From Spinellus fusiger (Eukaryota; Mucoromycota; Mucoromycetes; Mucorales; Phycomycetaceae): a stretch of 64,000 bases of DNA. The DNA lies in contig JALLLS010000064.1 in the NCBI GenBank assembly GCA_025094145.1, forward strand, positions 124,001 through 188,000. The letters run 5' to 3'. Below the pieces are notes generated by a model. It saw only the letters and a program-made list of their open reading frames with translations, did not search any database and was not told the DNA's origin. A program made the translations under genes and the position numbers. This document shows, one piece after another, positions 42,444 to 53,586 of the stretch (position 1 is its first letter; each line of letters begins with the position of its first letter).

Positions 42444-44536
42444 TTAAATAAGCTTGTCAGGGCGCTCGACAAATCGTACTTTGTAAGGTTTAGGAAATAC
42501 GATCATACCACCATCAGTAGCATTTTTGATATCAGGATATACAGGATTGCCATTAGAGTCGAGGGCTGGTTCAATAGTGCAGCGTGCCCAAAGATTAGTA
42601 TATGCAAGAAACAGCTCTGTTTCAGCCTATTGAAAAACAATCCCAATATTTTTTGTTAATATACTGAAAGTGTATTCATACTATAAGTCTTTTCAAACAG
42701 TTTACCAAGTAGATTCCCGGACATATGCGTCTAAGAACACATAGATTAGTATATTAATAACTAGCAAACAATTATAGTAATCAGTTAATTACCTTCCCCA
42801 TCCAAAGTTAAACTGGTCTCTTTCTGTTGGTTTTCCATTAGCAGATGCATGAAACGTAGACTTGTTATTTATGAAACGATCAGGAATGAATTTGTGTGGA
42901 TCAGGATAGAAATCAGGATTTCTGTGCATACTATACATATCACTAATCAAATTTGTTCCTTTCTTGATCATGTAATTTTTTACTACAACTAAACGTATAT
43001 CTTAGTTTTGTCCAAATATAATAATAATAATATTTTTTTTTTAAAAAAAAACTTACAGTCCTGATCAGCTACATGTGGAATTCCATAGATCGTAGGAGGA
43101 TAAAGACGCATGACCTCTCTTTGAACAGAGATCACATAAGGAAATGCTTCACGTTCAGTAAACGTTGGCAGTCGTTTATATTTGGCGATAAAGGCATCAA
43201 TCTCTTCACATATCTTTTTTTGGACTTCTGGATGATGAGATAATAATGCAAAAGCCCACGAAAGTGATACAGAAGTGGTATCTGTTCCACCAACAATCAT
43301 GTCGTCTATAGTAGGGAAAAAAAGATAGTAAGCCTTGTCCAGAGATATAGAAATTGATCAGTTACAACTTACTAATAATCATTATTATGTCATCGTCATT
43401 ATATCTATCTTTCTTTTCTGAGTTTTTAACTATTTTAGCTAAACAGTCTTCATCTCTTTCAAGAGCTTGTTTTATCAGTTCTCTATAAAGGGGATTGCGC
43501 ACATTTTCCATGAGATATCGCCCTTTTTTGTCGTTGCCTTTAAAATAGGTTATAAATCTGAGAGCTGGAATAAACGTGTCGATGTTTTCACCTAGGCCTC
43601 CGAACAGCATGCTTTGATTTATAATATTTATAATATCCATAAACAATGGATCATCTTTTGAACTGATACGATTGCCAAAGCAGACTTTTAACACGGTATT
43701 GAGAGACATAAGGGCTATATCTTTAGAGGGACACAGTCCCTCACCAGTGCTCCCATCTTTAATCAATCGATCAATGAAACAGCTTGCCTCAAACTGGAGT
43801 GCATCCTCCAGTTTTTCTAATGCCGTGCGACTTAGGTAACTACTTACTGTAACAATAAATGAATATAGCCATTCACCTTTAGACTAAATTTTTATCATTG
43901 TTATCTTACTAGCATATCTTGATTCTTTTAGCTTCTTTTTTGGACACAAAGGCTATCCCTCTAAGTTTTAACATTAGGTTAAATAGGCTGATGTATAGTT
44001 TGAATATTTTTTTTCTTACTTTCCATTGTTACTATAAGGTCCATCGCAAAAATTGTTGGCCGGTCGTAGGGAAGTAATACTTCCATTGACGCTAAATATC
44101 TCATGGGCAATAATAGGATCAGAAATAAAGATAAAGTCTTGTACACCCATTTTAACATGAACGATCGGGCCTAAAAGGTATGGGTCAGGAGACAATGTAC
44201 CTTATTCAAATAAGATGTAGGATATACTTACCTAACTCTTTATGCCACTCATGTATCTTGAGAAAAGAATTTTCACCAATAAGTGGTATATGGCCTAAAC
44301 AATGCAGGTGTTAATAACTTATTAGCTTTAATTAATTTCTTACCAAGGTATGGGTATTTTCCTTTTGGTGTAGGTATTTTGTCAAAACCACCAGTCTCTT
44401 TGTCTTTGGAACTAGAGTAGAGTGCATACAGAGCTGTACCAATAGCCACAACACCTGCAGTTTGAAGGGGGCGCTCTTTTAAGAGATCAATCATATAAGA
44501 CTGACTATCAAGGAATGATAAAGAAGTAGAATTCAT
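42444..44536 (-). CDS. cytochrome P450, copy B (frame problem in exon 4; possible pseudogene)
   Basis: Same exon layout as copy A; exon 1 is 44536..44344 and the stop lies at 42444. The anchor, I-helix (MIVGGTDTTSVSLS), K-helix and haem loop FGWGRRICPG are present. Several tracts are identical to copy A, including introns. In exon 4 the copy A-like reading (GIAFVSKK then KLKESRYA) needs one base fewer in the A-run at 43936-43941; read as it stands, the frame meets TAG at the exon end. A different acceptor (ACAGTAAG) in the next intron would restore the frame but replaces the conserved ESR with unrelated residues. So it is either functional with altered splicing, a recent pseudogene, or affected by a homopolymer sequencing error. 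Confidence 0.75.
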
Positions 44537-44580
44537 AGAGGAAAGTTAAACTAAAGAAATTGATATATTATTTCGTTTTC

Positions 44581-44589
44581 ATTTATATA
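44581..44589 (-). promoter_or_regulatory. TATA box candidate for P450 copy B
   Basis: Minus strand reads CACTATATAAATGAA about 45-50 bases before the ATG at 44536, at the same spacing as in copy A. Confidence 0.45.
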
Positions 44590-45219
44590 GTGTATTTTTT
44601 AAAAAAAGATAGATTAGTAAAGTATAGTATAGTATTGATTTAATTATAAGATTTTAATATAGAAGATATGCAAAAGTTAACTATATTATATAGAATATTG
44701 AGTATATTAATGTAATGCAAAACCATTAATCATGTTTATGTGTAACATGACCTATGTTTATGAGTAATAGTTGCAGTAAAATAAAAGAATATTTTAAAGA
44801 TAGTGTTGTAAATGTGAAGACTTTTCCCCTTTGAAACACGTATAGGACAAGGGAGGGAAAACCATCCCTGAATTTACTAAGCTATTACTATATAACTTAG
44901 ATCTTTGTAGCATAGAAAAAATATGTATATAAGTAGACCCAAATTCATACAATGAATCTTTGAGAAATATATCCTTTAATTCAAACAAACACACCTCTTG
45001 TTTTTTGGGTTTTCCAACAATAGAAAAATGCTAAGTGCTTTTTATTTTTTATTTATATAAAAAAACATTAACTTAAGTGGTAGAACAAAATTAAGAATTT
45101 TTTAAATTTTAATCTATCTTCTTGCAATGCCTTTTATAAAATAGATGTATCATTTGATACTATAAACTTCTTCTAAGAACCCCTACTATGCATAGATAAA
45201 GAAAATAATAGCATCGAGA
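44590..45219. other. AT-rich region upstream of P450 copy B
   Basis: A GTATAGTATAGTATTG repeat lies at 44618-44635. No gene is recognisable. Confidence 0.5.
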
Positions 45220-45930
45220 ATTGTTCAGTTATCCTGCACCAGGTACTCAACCTGAACTTTACCCTGGAAGAGGCACTTCACATGTTCAACGTGCCTGCTT
45301 CCACCGTAAAAGACGTAGTGAGGTACTGCAAGGAGATGGACCCGGTAAAAGTCACCATTTAAGAATAACTGAAAGAGCTATAACGACGTCAAATTTATCA
45401 GCCACTAAGGCATGGTCTTCCAGCCAGAACATGTCCTGGAAACAAGAATTTTTGGAGGTGGTGAAGTGATGGTATGGTATGTGACTAGTTTAGTGGAGAG
45501 GGTATTGAGAATACTGCTTGCTGTAGTAAGCAGAACATCCTAGACAAGTACAATGATGCCTCGGAATAGGCCTAATGCCTTTAACTTGAAGATTCATCTT
45601 CTAAATCCTTGGGTCAGTTATCGCCTATATGATAAAATTACTAGGCCTTATGCAAGTAAAACATCTCAATTGGCAAGCTGCAAATAGTATAATGACGACT
45701 TTCTAATGGCTTCGATAAAATCTCGATCTCAATTCAATCGAGCGCATGTGGATCAATCTCAAAAAGGCTATCGATTCACCTTAAAATTAAACTACATTTG
45801 TGTGTGTTAACAATATTCTTTTTCTTCTATTTATTGAGGACTTCATACTTTTATTTAAGGAATTTATAAAGGGATAAGACTATTAAAATAAAGTATGAAA
45901 TTAAAAATATAGACAATATACATTCAAAAG
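45220..45930 (+). pseudogene. heavily decayed Tc1-family transposase
   Basis: Pieces on the plus strand in different frames: LNFTLEEALHMFNVPASTVK (helix-turn-helix), GGGEVMVW (glycine box), LNPWVSYRL, RPYASKTSQL, and SQFN(R/P)...HV/MWINLKKA near the E motif. The N-terminal piece resembles that of the relic at 48350-48520 and the 3' part resembles 30000-30090. Confidence 0.65.
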
Positions 45931-45984
45931 ACATGATTTCTTTTCCTTCCACTACTCTACTGTATTATAAAATATAGTATTTAT

Positions 45985-47270
45985 GGAGATTATTTGTGCA
46001 CCAATAAAAAGTCAACTCGTGCAAAAATAAAAATTGATTCAAGTAGAAATTAAGAAAGTTGGTCATGATTTTCATGCACTATACAGTCATACAACATTAG
46101 AAAGGGTACGACCCCCTAATTTATACATTTTTAAACATGATTCTTCTTTTTTTTTTACCACAGAATCACATTCCATTAAACAATCTCAAATGTCAAACGC
46201 AGAATCCTCAACTAGAAACTCTAGAGTTTATGATAAGCTTGAAGAAAGAGAGTACTGAGGTGTTTATTGGCTTAAAAAATGAAAATTACTCTATGGGTAG
46301 CATTTCAAAGGTCATTGGCATTAGCAAGTCTACTGTCCAGAATACCATTAGTAGAATCAAGACTAATGTTACACCTCTACCAAGACCTAGTTATAGTGCA
46401 CCAAAAAAACTTAACGAAAGAGACCTCAGATGACTTGAGGCCATTCTAAGAGGCAACCCATTTGCCTCCTATAACTTCATAAATTTTGAACTTAAGGCTC
46501 ATGAGATAATCATCTGTAGAGCAACATTCATCAAATATATACATCAGATTGGGTTTGTTTCCTACTTCGCAGCACACAAACCAAGGTTGTCTGAAGAAAA
46601 CATGAAAAAAGACTTCGTTGGGCGAAGGAACGGGTCAATTGGACTCCTGAGGACTGGAGACGCGTCGTATGGTCTGATGAGTCACGGTTTGAAGTAGAGA
46701 GTTACCAGGGAGGAGCCAGAGTGATTCGAAAGATCGGAGAGAGGTATAAGGCTGCTCATGTAATAACTAAAACCAAATGGGGGAAAGATAGCATAATAAC
46801 CTGGAGCTGTTTCTGGGCTGGTGGATTTAGGCCTCTGATATTTGTTGATGACACTGTAAATCAGGACGTATATGACAATATTTTGGCAGGAAAAATTCTG
46901 CCATAGTTCATTGAATTGAATGAGAAGGAGGATAAGGACTTTATATTCCAAGAAGATGAGGCTAGCTGCCATACAGGTGGCTATACAACATGGTGGAAAA
47001 GAGACACATACAATCAGACATTTTAATTACTGGCCTGCCCAAAGTCCTGATCTTAACTCCATTGAACATCTCTGCAGCTGTCTTGATAAACTTATTGATA
47101 ACAAGAGAGCCAGTATTAATAATACCGATGAGATCAAGACAGCTTTAGAAGAAGCTTGGAGAAATATCCACGTTGATCTTGCCAAACGTTTAGTTGACTC
47201 AATGAAGGATCACTACCAGGCAGTTATTGATACCAAAGGTGGCCCAAAAAAATATTAAATAAAAACTTTT
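45985..47270 (+). pseudogene. Tc1/mariner transposase with stops and frameshifts
   Basis: The plus strand reads SMGSISKVIGISKSTVQNTI, a TGA near 46431, NPFASYNFINFELKAHEI, a frame change near 46615, WTPEDWRRVVWSDESRF (first D), GKDSIITWSCFWAG, a TAG near 46902, DFIFQEDEASCHTG (second D), a frame change, then PAQSPDLNSIEHLCSCLDK (E) and the C-terminal GGPKKY. All three catalytic residues persist, so decay is moderate. The left margin has GTGCACCAAT/GTGCAAAAAT motifs like those inside the 27081 element; no matching right terminus was found. Confidence 0.8.
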
Positions 47271-47734
47271 TTATATATATTAATATAAACAATATGTTAA
47301 ACTAACTTTGTGTTGAATTTGAAGTCATTAGTATGTGTTTTGAGGTTGTAACATTTATATCCGTAAAGCATGTTTTTTTTCAGGATTTCAAGAAATGAAA
47401 ATCGTATACTTTCTAATTTTGCGTGACTGCATAAGAAATATATTTCGCAAAGCCATTTTGTATCTAACATCTAGCTAACTTATATACTTTTTCTATCTGA
47501 TACATTATTCTATATAAAATTATAAAAGAAATCTCCTCCAAAAACATAGGAAGTATTTTTAGCATATATTAATATGCCATGGATCAAATACTTCCTAATT
47601 TTCAATAATATTTAAAGTGTTGACAATGAAGTTGAAGCAATGACTGGTGACAGTGCTTCCTTTGATTTGATTAATATTTGTTATGTTTTGACTAAGCAAC
47701 TTTATTTCCTTGGATAGCTCGGTCATTTTAGACT
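47271..47734. other. AT-rich spacer
   Basis: No gene or repeat recognised between transposase relics. Confidence 0.45.
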
Positions 47735-47960
47735 ATCTTACCTTTATTCACTATGTCAAAGGTAAAAATACCTCCAAGGATTGTGGTTGTTTTGGCTCAT
47801 GTCTTGGGAGCAACAACAATAGCTAGCTCATCCTTCTTAAACCAAGCACAAGAGTATTCCGTTGATGAACACACGTTTGCTCATATCATCCATATCTGTC
47901 TCTAACCAGAATCTAACCTACTCATACCTCACTTCAATTTTTTGGTAGCGTTTCTTTCAA
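47735..47960 (-). pseudogene. fragment of a DDE_3 transposase catalytic domain
   Basis: Minus strand reads KRVFIN, then after a frame change EYSCAWFKKDELAIVVAPKT, stop, AKTTTILGGIFTF. This matches the first-Asp region of DDE_3 transposases (VFID...W...TTTILG). It is probably the catalytic part of the same old element whose N-terminus lies at 48800-49390. Confidence 0.6.
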
Positions 47961-48029
47961 TTAGATGAAAAGATACCCTTTTAAAACTGATAAAGTGACG
48001 CTCAAAAATTAACTGTTTTTTTTTTGGAT

Positions 48030-48520
48030 TCATACTTTATCTTGATAGTGTTATCACTTTATCAAGTCATTAAATAGAAACATAAAACCTTCATTAGATA
48101 CATAGAATAGTGTTTAAAATACAAAAAAGGTTTTATTGTAAGGTTGCCTAGTAACCACTGTGATCACTCTTGGCCTCTATCCCTGTCTAGCATCTCCGCC
48201 CCATGGTTGCCATGATGGCTACTTTGGTCTAGTGGAGGTTGCTCATTACTGTTCTTCTCAACCACTAGCGGGCCCTATTGTTGAGTTTTCTTTTTCTGCC
48301 ATTCTTGGGTGAGGGTTCAAATCAGCTGGTTTCCATGTAGTGTTCTACTATATCTCCCATAGTGGGAACAGGCACGTTAATCACACGAAATGCCTCAGCC
48401 GTGTTAGTGTTCATGTTCAGCACCTCGTGCAAGATAGCTAAGCAAATCTCAAAGATGGCATATTTTCCATACATCTCAGGGGTCCTGGTGAAGATGTTTG
48501 TAGTGTTGGATAAGTTATAT
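48030..48520 (-). mobile_element. internally deleted Tc1-family element (HTH fused to C-terminal end)
   Basis: From high to low coordinates the minus strand reads an N-terminal helix-turn-helix block (MYGKYAIFEICLAILHEVLN; RVINVPVPTMGDIVEHYMET) and then directly the C-terminal Tc1 phrase MATMGRRC and a GG-type tail; the whole catalytic core is missing. The low-coordinate margin (GATTCATACTTTATCTTGAT, then AGTGTTATCACTTTATC) is the inverse of 30035-30090, so both derive from one family. Confidence 0.65.
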
Positions 48521-48799
48521 ATTATATGAAAAGAAGTGTTATGGAAAAATAATAATAGCGTATGTTATTTCTTGGTATAGAAATAGCCCAGAAATAGAAG
48601 AAAAAATCAGCTTCTTTTGGAGGGTCACTTTACATTGAGTGGCTACTCATATAAACTAGTTTTTGAGATTTGAAGTCTCTGAAAATAGTAAAATGTATAA
48701 TGCCGTAGTTGGCACAGAAATTTTATTTTAACGCTTGACGAAATGTTTATAAACTCCGACGTTAACGCGTATAAAGCACAGTGTACATAGTTTGAAGGG

Positions 48800-49390
48800 A
48801 CTGTGAAGTCAATTGAGTGGGCATGAGAGGGAAGGAATACATAAGACAAATGAATGAAGTTGGGAAATATTTCTACCATAAGAAGTAGTACCAAGAGCTC
48901 TCTGAAAACAGTCAATGAGACATTCTGTCTTTTCATCTAAAACCACCTCAGGCTTATCATCGAGAGTCTTTACTAGGTACTCTCTATGAGCATTATTTAT
49001 GGTGAAGGGTCTCTCAAGACGTCTATGACTACCCACATTTCTTTCCTCAGTCACCTCTTTATTTCTCTCTAAGCTCTTTTCTTCTTTAATATACCATATT
49101 TGTGCTGTAGTATACGGTATCATCAGCTCTTTAATAGAGCCTCTGATACATATTTTTCTTTCTTTCTGGTAGACCAAGAAGAAGAAAGCTTTCTTTTGTC
49201 TTTTGCTTTCTGCTTTTGATATTCATTGGATGCTTCATTACTTTCCAACCGACCCACAGTCTTCTCAGGTTTCTCATTTTTCTTGGTCTCTTGTAATATT
49301 TTCTCTAGAGGGTTTTGATCCAAATACATATTGAGGTCTGTTACATCTCCAAGGGGGTATGCTTCATTATCAATTTCTATTTTAAAGTAT
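48800..49390 (-). pseudogene. N-terminal part of a decayed DDE_3 transposase
   Basis: Minus strand reads IEIDNEAYPLGDVTDLNMYL (compare MEVDNEQYPLHNVTN in the element at 27081), a Lys-rich linker, KEKYVSEALLKS, then IPYTTAQIWYIKEEKSLER (helix-turn-helix), HREYLVKTLDDKPEVVLDE and LIDCFQRALGTTSYG. There is at least one frame change around 49150. Confidence 0.7.
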
Positions 49391-49479
49391 ACATAATAAT
49401 GAGTTTAGTTTTTATTTGTTTTTACAGTGACGGTATAGCTTGTAAACTGATTTATTATTATAATAGAACAAAGATTACT

Positions 49480-52400
49480 TTACAGCTCTTTGTTTTTAAA
49501 TGAAAAAGAAGGAGAGTCAGGCACAGAGATCTCTGCAGCACGAGCATCTTCTTCCTGTGCTTCATCACTCTTCAATACTTCAATTGTATGAAATCCGAGG
49601 GCACGTTTTATTTCTTCACACGCAATCTTCAATGTCTTCATTTCATCGAAAATCAATGCACGATCAAATGCAATAGATCCACGTTTCTCTACCAATCTCT
49701 ATAAAAATGATTAGCATTGTCACGACTAATGTCATCTAAACCTACCTTTTGCTCTTGGATAAAAGGCATTGTCTTCTTGTTCTTCAGCATACCACTGGCA
49801 CCAAGTTCCCCACGAATTTTTGCATCATCAAACTTGTTAGAGGTTTCGTCGTAGTTACTCTTGAGTACACTGATACAGTCTTCCTGCCATTCAGGGAACT
49901 TGCTAGCAACAAAAATCTTGAGAGACTTGGGGCTGTTTGGCTTGTAGTCATCCTCACTTGCTTTTCCCTTTTTCTTCTTCTTGAGAAGGTTCAGTTCAGC
50001 ATCGCGAATGGACTTCACGGTACGACGCACGTAATCAGCAGCAGCCAAAATAGACTCATTCACAGGCCCAGTGGGTTTAGGGAAAGGAGCATCGATAACA
50101 AGGACATCTTTCTTGAGCACATGTGTCCACAGATGTTCAGACCAATGGGGACAAATAGGTGACATGAATAAAGCCTGGAATTCAATATAACGCAATACAA
50201 GGTCCTTGTGCATTCCTGTATCAACAGAGGCAAGCTGGTAATAATCCTTGGCAGCTTGGAATTCAAAGATACCGTACTTGAGAGCATCACGATAGTGCAT
50301 AGCATTGTAAGCACGTTCTGTCAAACCAGCATATCGATTGATTTCACTCTCAAAAATTTGATCGTAAAAGTTGAATTCACCCTCACGGAGTTTATCAGCT
50401 CCTTGCACTTGTTCCTCACACCACTCGAGTAAAGTGTGGAGACGAAGAATGGCAGCATTGGCACTGGAGTCTTCAAAATTGGCATCTTCGCCTGAATCGC
50501 CAGCATCAGCAAGGGCAAAACGGGTAGCATCAGCACCATACTTGAGAATAGCATCGTTCATTGTCATGAAGTTGCCGGTTGACTTTGACATCTTTTTGCT
50601 GTCCAGCAATAAATGACCATTGGAACGAACACTCTTGGGCCACATTTCTTCGGGGAAAATGGCAGTGTGGTTGTAGAGGAAGAAGGTCAAATGGTTGGGA
50701 ATTAGATCCTTGCCAGATGCACGGATATCAAGAGGGTAGAAGTATTCATATTCACGTCTCAGTTTATCCAAGGTAGTCTGGGAAATATCGGTATCTTTAG
50801 GGAAAGAGTCCAACTTGAATATGTAGTCCCAGACTTGATCTGACATTTGGTCTGAGCGAATACCGGCAGGACCAGTAGTAGTGCCATTCACTGAGCCCTG
50901 ATGCAAGAAATGGGCTACAGTGTAGTAAGCCATATAAATGGTGGAATCAGAGAGAGATTCTACTAAGAATTGTTTGTCCCAAGGCAACTTTGTACCCAAG
51001 CCAAAACTTCTAGCACAGGCCCACTGGTTCAACCAGTCCAGAGTCTGTTCAAACTGATGTCTTGTCTCAATAGTATAAGTATTCATTTGGGACAGACACT
51101 TCTTTGTTGTTTGTTTCCATTCTTCCTCTCCATAGTCAATGTACCACTGATCCATAAGAGCAATAACACACTCATCACCAGAGCGAGACATCACCAAGTT
51201 TTCAGGTTCATTGTAGACAAATGCCTCTCCTTGCTTAATCAAGAGATCCTTGATTTTATTCTTGGCCACTTGCACCTTAAGACCAGCGAACTCACCAATG
51301 CAGATAGTTCCTTGGTAGAAGCCTTCCTTGTAAGCCAATTCCTTAGCCTCTGCCAATTGAACACGATCCTTTTGAGAGTTGATCTTTTTCAATTTGCATA
51401 GAGTAGGTGCAGTCAAGTTGCCATAGGTGGGTGTTTCAATGATAGGAACAGGCTCAAAGTCAACCCATTCAGGCTTAACATTGTAGTACTCACACTTCTT
51501 TTTCAAATCCTGAAGAGTAGCATAATCATCAGGAGAATCAGAAGGAACAGATGTCACTACACCAGTACCCTAATCATAACAATAACAGACACCACCATTA
51601 GAAGATCCATATAGCCTTCCTTCGTTATCCACTCTATTTACCTTTGTAGCCAATACATTCTCCATAGGAAGAACATAGATAGCAGGATAGATACTCAAAG
51701 GAGCAGAGATCTTGGTGCCCACAAGGAGACTTCCCTTGACTTGAGCCAGCTTCTTCACAACACCTTCTTGTTCAAACAGTTTCTGGTATGCCATGTTACG
51801 AGCAGCACGTTCTGTACACAGATAAGCCTCTTTATCATTGACATGGAAGATGCCATAGTTGATCTCAGTGCCCACAAAGCAATTAGTCTGACCGTACATT
51901 GTTTCTGGTCTCAAAGTGGCAGCCACCATAGACACAGTCTTTCCCTTGAGCTCATCCACAGAGGCCAACACAGCCTGGGCCTCAGTAGACCACTCAAGCA
52001 CTTTCATCTTTATACCGGTGTACTCCTGGGGAGCCACGCCCTCTCCTGACTGACGGTCATGGTCCATGCAAGGCTGTTGGTCCAAGGGTGAGTACACAGT
52101 ATAGCGTTCACCGAATTTGATCTTCTCAAGCTTACGTAGCTTGTTCATCTGCCAGCGCACAAAGCTATCGTAGTAGGGGTTGGCGTCGGTGGTAATGAAG
52201 CTACGACGCCAATCGACCTTGGCACCAAAAGCATCCAAATCAGTCATTGTTTGAGGAGGGAAGTACTCAGTCCAGTAGTAAGGATTGGAGAATTTGTGGA
52301 TTTCATCAATAGCAATGCCAAGCTGCAACATGATTTGGAACTGATAGGTGACATTGCCTGTCTTGGCAGCTACTTTGCTCTTTACGTTCTTGGAGACCTG

Positions 52401-53051
52401 AGCCTTTTCTTCAAGTGTATCTGACAGCAGCATTTCATTGTACTTTTCAAAGTTCTTTCCAAACATTTCCATTTCACGGGCCAACTTATCAGCACAGGCC
52501 TATAACCAAGGAAAGCGAATGGAAGGTGGAGGCAGATGAAAGAGAGTAAGCACACGTCCAGGGCAATGTCACAATTACCTTGATAGGCATACCAGTGCAG
52601 TGGAAACCCTGAGGAAGAAGTGCTCTTTTACCTCTCATACGCTCATAGCCTACACTAAAATCAACCTTGGAAAAGGTAAAGGCGTGGCCCAAGTGCAGAC
52701 GACCATTCATATAAGGATAAGGCATAGTGGCCATATACTTTGGATGAACAGTATGAAGATCCTCAAAATTGGGGTGTTCTTCAATAGTAGGGGCATTAAC
52801 ATCAAACGCCTTGGCATGCTGCCACAGAGCGCGTGCCTTAGTTTCTAATGCACGGAGAGAGTCACGCTTGGCCGTCTATTGGGGGTGGTGTATATTTGTT
52901 TTTGTTTTTGTTTTTGTTTTTGTTTTTGTTTTTATGAGGTTATTAACAGAACAGTTAGAAAACAAACAGGAGTGCGACAAGAAGTGTCTATTTTTTTATT
53001 TTTATTTTTATTTTATTTTATTACCTTGGGTGCCTCATTCACAGCTGCCAT
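49480..53051 (-). CDS. LARS1: cytosolic leucyl-tRNA synthetase
   Basis: Five exons: 53051..53025, 52875..52579, 52499..51642, 51569..49746, 49698..49480 (3225 nt, 1074 aa; every exon a multiple of three). The class I signatures are present: MPYPYMNGRLHLGHAF (HIGH box) and LDSKKMSKSTGN (KMSKS). The editing domain lies between (TLRPETMYGQTN, GTGVVTSVPSDSPDDY with the conserved T-rich and D residues), and an anticodon-binding/C-terminal extension follows with WSEHLWTHVLKK. Length and organisation are those of the archaeal/eukaryotic cytosolic enzyme, not the mitochondrial one. The first exon encodes only nine residues; intron 1 holds TTTTTG and ATTTT repeats. It attaches leucine to tRNA and hydrolyses mischarged products. 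Confidence 0.97.
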
Positions 53052-53586
53052 TTTTCAATAAGCTCAATGAATAAAAGGTAAAAATCTAACCACTGAATTT
53101 TTCATATTTTTCTATTCGGAGATATAGAATATGAACACTCAATCCATGTGCATTGTGGCTTATAGAGAGAGAAAGAGAAAGAAAGAAAAGAACCAGAATT
53201 AGGCAAGAATGGTAGAGAAAGGAAGAACACTGATATATAAAAAATAAAAATAAAAAGTACCTGTCCAAATAGCCTAAAATAATAATTTATTGCAAAGGTA
53301 ATCTATATTTACTATGGATCCATAAGATACAAAGTTATTTACCTATCCAATACATGAATTCATGAGTGAAATGTCTTCATCTTTGGTATAAAACAAAGCC
53401 AATATTTATTAATAAAAAAAAAGAATAAACTATTTATTTATGGCTATACCTTTTTATAAAGACACATACTCTTTCCTTCTTTTTATACACACTCCCATAC
53501 TCACCTATACATAATAAGAAAACTCTTATTCATGGAGAAAACATATCTAATAGAATACCAAAAGAAAAAAAGAAAAAAGAAAAAGA
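53052..53586. other. spacer between leucyl-tRNA synthetase and SWI3 genes
   Basis: Holds the synthetase promoter and the SWI3 3' region (both minus strand). AT-rich; no other gene is visible. Confidence 0.55.

Noticed and set aside
43915..43967. Calling P450 copy B a definite pseudogene
   Set aside because: The only defect is in a homopolymer and an alternative acceptor keeps the frame, so the evidence is not sufficient.
22583..44536. Declaring a biosynthetic gene cluster
   Set aside because: Only one reductase and two P450s over 22 kb, with transposons between; no transporter, regulator or tailoring enzyme set is present, so it is left as a hypothesis.
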